Source: Papaver somniferum (taxonomy: Eukaryota > Streptophyta > Magnoliopsida > Ranunculales > Papaveraceae). From it: a stretch of DNA of 64,000 nt. Made by a program: the position numbers and the translations under genes. Below are positions 59,091 through 64,000 of this stretch, in pieces; positions within the stretch are counted from its first letter, which is position 1; every line of letters starts with the position of its first letter. A model generated the notes under the pieces. It saw nothing but the letters and a program-made list of their open reading frames with translations. It searched no databases and was not told the origin of the DNA. The stretch is from the NCBI RefSeq assembly GCF_003573695.1, contig NC_039368.1:82474374-82538373 (forward strand). Direction: 5' to 3'.

Positions 59091-59887
59091 ATGCGTAGGA
59101 AAATCCAAAACCAATTGTCTACCATTGATAAATCTCCACAATCCGTATGAGGAGGAATCCAACGTCCAAAGTTTTTTATACAAAAACCTAAACTTTTTTT
59201 CTCCTCTCACTTTCCTCTTTCTCTGCTTTCCTTTCTCTTTCTCGGTCTGTTCTCTCCTCTCTAACTCCGCCTTAACCAAAACCCTCATAACAAATCCGTG
59301 TTCATAACCCTAAAAATCTTTGAATCCTTGCTAATCCGTGAATCAAAAACCAATCCGAAATCGAAAAAAACCTCTAATTGAAACATTCATAACCCCAAAA
59401 ATTTGATATTGTCCCTGAAATTAAAAAAAAAAAACTTTTTCTGTGATAATAATTGTTCTTCGATCTATTAGACAACGATTGAGGTATAATCCCGAGCTTA
59501 ATTTGTTGTTATGTTTGATGATCTTGTTTGATTTTGGTCTAAAATGGTTTGTTCTTTACTCTTTCTCAGGCAAAAGAAGAATTAATGAACAAAAAGAAGA
59601 CTATTGGAGCTTCAAAAATGTATAGTTTCATGAACCCTAACACTGTCTATCTTCTTTGTTGCAATAGATGTTCAATTTTTGTTTGTATTTGTTTTTTTCA
59701 TCTCGATATTAAACTAGGGTTTTTCAATTTGGGGATTTTCTTACTCTGTTAGTGAAGATGATCATTGGCTTCCTAGATTTAAGTAAATACTGGTCTGATA
59801 TATCTATTCAAACTTATAGAATTTCTGTTTGTCTTTGAATAACCAATTTCATATGATTTTGATGTTGTTTCTTGTTGATTTTTCCAG
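59091..59887 (+). other. Probable former 5' part of the AHA1 locus
   Basis: A CT-rich tract at 59190-59265 resembles a leader. No AHA1 N-terminal exon is recognisable downstream. Confidence 0.3.
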
Positions 59888-60500
59888 ATAATTGATGAAA
59901 TGCATACAGATGGAAGATCAAACCAGTAAGAGATTGAAGGATGCTTTCGTTGCAAAAGGCGTGCTTATTGTGAAGGAGAAAGTTAAGGTTTATGTTCAGA
60001 GTATGGCGAAAGGAGGGATGTAGAAGGAAGAATTGGAAGTTAAAAAGAAGAATGTGATGAAGTGAAGAGTATGGCAACTGCTGTGAAGAAGGATGTTGTT
60101 GTTGTTGTTGCTGCGGCGGCCGGGTCGGCTAGTGAGAAGAAGAAGGAATCGAAGAAGGGGTTTAAGAAGATTATTTTGAAAGAGAAGTGTAATTGTGGGG
60201 AAAAGAATTTGGTTGAGATTTTGATGGATGAGAATAGATGGAAGGGTTTTACTCAGAGTAATGCTGAGATAAGTAAGGAAGTTGGTGGGGAGTTTAGTTT
60301 GTTTGATGGGTCTATTACTGGGACTAATTTGGAACTTGAAGATGGGAAATTGATTGCTTAGAAATGGAGGTTTGGGAATTGGGCTGATGAGATTTACTTT
60401 GCGGTAATATATCGCGTTACTTTGAGTTTATTTTTTGTTATTGAAATGGATTGATTATGGATTTTTGGATATTGATTATTTTTTTGTTGCAGGTGAGGGT
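59888..60500 (+). pseudogene. AHA1-like Hsp90 ATPase activator pseudogene, cut by an LTR
   Basis: After an acceptor at 59887 the frame gives KRLKDAFVAKG and KVKVYVQSMAKGG, the end of the AHSA1 N-domain, then a TAG at 60021. KEELEVKKK follows and a TGA at 60063; the frame then shifts. The next part carries the AHSA1 C-domain signature: LVEILMDENRWKGFTQSNAE, then SKEVGGEFSLFDGSITGTNL. At 60359 a TAG replaces the Gln codon of the usual QKWRFG. KWRFGNWADEIYFA ends at a GT donor (60404). The next exon begins at 60493 (VRV) and is cut after eight bases by the retrotransposon at 60501. Functional AHA1 binds the Hsp90 middle domain and stimulates its ATPase; this copy cannot encode it. Confidence 0.88.
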
Positions 60501-62601
60501 TGATGAGTGCCAAATAATGTATATATTTATCCCTTTTTGTTGGCATTTAACTCATCTTTTGTGCATTAATTCTACATTTTATCCCATATTCTGTATTTTC
60601 ATTGTTTTCAAGAATAAATATTTTTCTTACTTAATTTTGCATTTTTAGGTAATAAATAAAGTCTGGATGACTTGCGGAGCAAAAAGAGCAGAAAAGTAGT
60701 GAAAAGCCGGGAGAAATCACGCAAGGAAGCCGCGAAGAATGGTGCGCACAACCTCATTTTCTACACACAAAAACGCCTCCGTTCTCAGCCATCAGATCAG
60801 TTCTCAGAAGCATCCGACGGTCGCTCCTTCATAGAGCATCAAAATCTGAAGTCTCTGCCAAGCACCACAGCGCTGAAATTCCAAGCCTTCAGATTAGATG
60901 GTAGTTGAATCCAACGGTTGCTCCCTTGCTGTTCATCAAAGTTTGCTATCTCCGCCTTACACTACAGCACCTAACCTAATCTAGCACCGTTCGTTTCGTT
61001 GTATCACTTCATCCGACGGTCGCTCCTCGCTTGCCTCCGCATCACCGTCCGATCTACCTACCAGCTCCACATCTCACGGCTTAGTCCCGCTGAACATCAA
61101 AAATCGATGCACTCGCCTCACACCCAAGTGCCGAGCACCCTAGACCTCAAACAAACAGCCCCTACCCTAACCCATATCGACTTATCCTCCATCACCTCCC
61201 TCTGCAGAACCACCTTCTTCACCTGCCGCACCACCATGTACGCCACCACCTTCTTCAACTCCACTGCCACCACCACACCTCCACCATCATCACCCCTATC
61301 TTTCTCCATCATTACCCCCTTGTTCTAGCCTCCTATTATATAGTTTTCTCCCCTAATTTCTCTCTAAAAACCTAGGGAAGAAATCAATAAAATAGGACGA
61401 GTTGGAAATTCAATTAGAAAGCATGGAGAGGAGCAGAGGACCAAGGGGAAGAATGGGTCGAAAGAAGACTCGTAAAATCACATATTAGGTGAGTTTAATT
61501 TCAAACCCTAATTTCTCTGCCAAATTAGGTATTTGGGAAATTGTCCCCAATTTTCAATTGAAAAAGCATGGAGAAGAACAGAGATGATATGGGTATGGCC
61601 GAATTAGGTGAATTAGGTGAGAAATCCCAATTATTTTAATGTTTGATTTTAGGAATTTTTTTTTGGGTAGAACCCTAATTGTGTCTGTGGGTATAAATAG
61701 CCTTGTGGGTGTGATGTAAAGACTATGCCTGGATTAGCCAGTGTGTCCAGAACCAAGTTCTGTTAATGATCATTTTTGTGCTGTTCATGTTGTGTTCATG
61801 TTTAATGTAATATCCTGTTGTGTTCTGTGTGTGATGTTTGTTCCTGTGATGTTTTGTATCCATCTGTCATGTTATGTTTGTGTTAATTAGCATGTTTGTA
61901 ATGTCTCTTCACATGATCCTGTAATTTCCTGTTTAAATCTCAGAGAAGCCAACTGAACCATGATGGTTAGCTATTAGGATGGTTTTTGTTGAACTCAAAA
62001 TAGCTTAGGCTAGTTAGATTCCTAAAAGCCCAACTGATTTGTGATTAGTGGTGCTGTAAGAAGACCACTAATGCTAGGGGTCAGTGGTGGCTCTAAGGAG
62101 TTAATCAGCTACATTAGTTAGTAAGCCACTGCCTAGTTAGTCTGTGATTGGTTGTGCCTTAAACAGACAGCCAATACTAGGGGTTAGCTAAGGCTGTAAG
62201 GTTAGTTAACTAGACATATGACAAAAACTTAACCTAGGTGAACTAGCTAGGTGAAGGGAATTCTCATCCATCTCCTTACACTTCCCATCCACAATTTTTT
62301 TCCCATGTTTTGTTTTGGTTAAGTTTTTCTTATTCTTTGCCACTGTCTTTGGCTCACTGCCACTGATTTTTTTCTTTGTTTCTTTGGTTCTTTAATTCAC
62401 TGCCTTAGGCTTACTGCCTTTGTTTAACTTCCACTGTCACTATCTCACTGCCACTTAGTTACTTGTTTAGATAACTCTAGCTTAGAAAACAACAATAGCT
62501 CCCTCCAAGTCCCTGTGGACAAACCTTTTCTTCCCATCACTAGCTACAACTGATCCTGTGCACTTGCAGGTCAATTTGTAGGTTCTTTCAAAACCCCACC
62601 A
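60501..62601 (+). repeat. 5' LTR of the right-hand Ty3/gypsy element
   Basis: About 2.1 kb. The first 170 bp resemble a known class of plant gypsy LTRs (TTGGCATTTAACTCATC...). A TATA element lies at 61692. The 3' part (CTCCCTCCAAGTCCCTGTGG) is typical of the R-U5 end of Athila/Tat LTRs. The frame at 60999-61328 is a chance His/Thr/Pro-rich ORF. Confidence 0.8.
61692..61700 (+). promoter_or_regulatory. Probable TATA box of the gypsy LTR
   Basis: TATAAATAG in the middle third of the LTR, the expected U3/R position. Transcription would start about 30 bp downstream. Confidence 0.6.
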
Positions 62602-62607
62602 AGTTTT

Positions 62608-62625
62608 TGGCGCCGCTGCCGGGGA
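62608..62625 (+). other. Primer-binding site, tRNA-Asp
   Basis: TGGCGCCGCTGCCGGGGA, six bases after the LTR, complementary to the plant tRNA-Asp 3' end with at most one mismatch. Used by Athila and Tat elements. Confidence 0.9.
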
Positions 62626-63804
62626 CTCGGTTAGCGACGCTGTTGTTGTTTTTTTGAATTTTGATTTTTTTTTTGTGTTCTACCTTTGTTTGTTGTTCTC
62701 TGCATTTGTTTGCTGGTGCAGGTCTTGTTGCTGGCTATCCTTTGCTAGCTAGCTAGCTAACTGTTGCCTGTTGCTGCTAGACCTTTCTTAACCTTGTTGC
62801 TGAGCTTGCCAAGCTGCTGGGTTGTAAGAACTTGACCCTTGTTGCTGCTGCCCTGCCTGCAAGCCCTGAACTGAACCACCTGCTGCTGCTGGTGCTCTTG
62901 TGCTGCTGTGGTGCTCCTGCTGGTGTCAGGCCAAGAATCCTGTGAGCTGCTGCACCTGTTGCTGAACCAAAGCTGCTGCACCTGGTGCCAGGCCAACTGA
63001 CCCTGTGCACTTGCAGCTTTGCTGAACCAAAGCTGCAGCCTGAAACCCAAAGCCTGCTGCTGACCTGTTGTTGTTTGAACCTGAACTGGTGATCCTGCTG
63101 CCACTGAAGCTGCTGCAGCTGGTGTAGAATAAAGCCCAACTGGGCTGTAAGCTGCAGAAGGTGAAGAAAGTGAACCAAAGCCCAACTGGGCCTCAGAAAA
63201 GCCAAAGCTTAGGATGATCCAAAGCCCAACTGGGCTTTTGCAACCTAACTGAGCAGCTGGGCTGTGCTTAAGCAAGTAAGCCTAAACCCATTAAGAGAAC
63301 CCAACATGTGGGCTTCCATTTTTAATTTGTGGGCTTGTAATAATTTTTGTTTTTCTTTATTTTTTTATTGGGCTTGTAATAATTTTTCTTTTTCTTCTTT
63401 TTCTTTCTTTTATGGGTTTGTAATTATTATTGTTGTTTTTATTTTCTTTTATGGGTTGTGCTAATTTATGATAGGATAATTTAAGAAAAAAAAAAAAAAA
63501 AAAATTTTTACTTGCTCCCAGATTTTAAAACCAAATTTTATTTTGCTCCCACATTAACAACCAAATTTTTCTTCTTCCTCCTTATCCCGACAAAACCAAA
63601 ATTCTCCCATAAAAACCAAAAAAGTTTTCCAAAATTTTTCTTTTTCCCATCAAAACCAAAATTTTTCTTTTTCCCATCAAAACCAAATGTCTCCCGCCAA
63701 AACCAAATTTTTCCCAACAAAACCAAATTTTTCCAAAAAGTCCAATCCCTTAAAAACCAAATTTTGAGCTTTGTAAACTCTTTACTTAGCCTTTGAGCCC
63801 AATC
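62626..63804 (+). other. Gypsy leader with CTG-rich and CCAAATTTTT-rich parts
   Basis: 62750-63260 is strikingly rich in CTG/CAG and GGCC, unlike the AT-rich surroundings, with repeated AAGCCCAACTGGGC palindromes near 63133, 63179 and 63222. 63525-63770 is an array of CCCATCAAAACCAAATTTTT-like units. The antisense frames of 172 and 142 codons here are Leu/Gln/Ala-rich composition artefacts. Confidence 0.6.
63525..63770. repeat. Imperfect tandem AAAACCAAATTTTTC repeat in the gypsy leader
   Basis: At least eight copies of AAAACCAAA followed by T or A/T runs and TTTCCC, with a variable 15-30 bp period. Confidence 0.7.
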
Positions 63805-64000
63805 ATGTCTAGATCTTGGTCTACAGTTGGGGAATACAACAAATCCCTTAGAGAACTTGCGTGTGGACAAACTTCACGTTATGAACCTCCCACAGACCAT
63901 AATGTCAATAGTTATAGGAATTATTATGGACATTTTCAAAGTCCCGAGCCTCAATACCTGAACCCTAATGACTATTCACACATGCATCATTCGCCACAAC
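63805..64000 (+). CDS. Gypsy gag, N-terminal part (runs off the window)
   Basis: Open from ATG at 63805 for 65 codons to the window edge: MSRSWSTVGEYNKSLREL, then YEPPTDHN and NYYGHFQSP. The start position after the leader and the LREL phrase fit the N-terminus of Athila/Tat-type gag. The capsid core lies beyond the window. No stop in frame. Confidence 0.7.
   Translation, partial: MSRSWSTVGEYNKSLRELACGQTSRYEPPTDHNVNSYRNYYGHFQSPEPQYLNPNDYSHMHHSPQ

Larger units (their letters stand above)
60501..64000 (+). mobile_element. Ty3/gypsy retrotransposon (Athila/Tat type), 5' end; continues past the window
   Basis: 5' LTR 60501-62601, tRNA-Asp primer site at 62608, leader and gag start at 63805. The LTR begins TGATGAGTGCC (or three bases later, TGAGTGCC) and ends CCCACCA. 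The right half lies outside the window, so the target duplication and coding capacity cannot be judged. Being undamaged over the visible part, it may be a young insertion (inference). Confidence 0.85.

Noticed and set aside
60999..61328. 109-codon Thr/His/Pro-rich plus-strand ORF
   Set aside because: Inside the gypsy LTR in a C-rich stretch; no known domain.
62757..63275. Two long overlapping minus-strand ORFs (172 and 142 codons)
   Set aside because: Translations are Leu/Gln/Ala/Ser-rich products of the CTG-rich leader, in two frames at once, opposite to the element's coding direction.

Overview
This is plant nuclear DNA, most likely from a eudicot. It is AT-rich, its one intact gene is split by short GT-AG introns, and most of the window is LTR retrotransposon of plant lineages (SIRE-like and Ale/Retrofit-like Ty1/copia, Athila-like Ty3/gypsy). 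I could not fix the species. There are no bacterial operons, CRISPR arrays or prophages.

Positions 1-29022 are one nested retrotransposon stack. The outermost element (element 1, minus strand) is a SIRE-like copia element with gag but no pol. Its left LTR runs off the window start and its right LTR ends at 29022. A 10.8-kb Athila-like element (2957-13739, target duplication CAGAA) sits in its internal region. A second gag-only copia element (element 2, 17329-27511) sits in its right LTR. Element 2's own left LTR is interrupted by a solo Athila-type LTR (18885-20445). The two gag-only elements share their design: tRNA-iMet-type primer site, gag with zinc knuckle, a small helical or charged ORF downstream, the same polypurine tract and the same LTR terminus, with no reverse transcriptase or integrase.

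Positions 29023-44877 are a gene island. A seven-exon gene (30905-33046, 476 codons) encodes a protein like the Arabidopsis At2g33490 family (BAR-like helical N-terminus, Ser/Pro-rich tail). Around it are an hAT-like MITE, a solo copia LTR on the plus strand, a MULE-type MITE with a perfect 9-bp target duplication, hairpin repeats, and a 2.6-kb non-autonomous MULE-like element with a 32-bp minisatellite. A decayed piece of the same gene family lies at 44.4 kb and another at 53.5 kb.

Positions 44878-52570 are a decayed Ale/Retrofit-like copia element with short LTRs and perfect target duplication GTACT. A solo Athila-type LTR is nested in it (47288-48810, duplication ATGCA).

Positions 52571-64000 hold gene remnants and a new element. 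The remnants are a GID9/MAEA-like exon, a tRNA-Trp-like sequence whose anticodon reads TCA, decayed tandem repeats, and an AHA1 (Hsp90 co-chaperone) pseudogene. The pseudogene is cut by the 5' LTR of a plus-strand Ty3/gypsy element (60501 to the window end) with a tRNA-Asp primer site and the start of gag.
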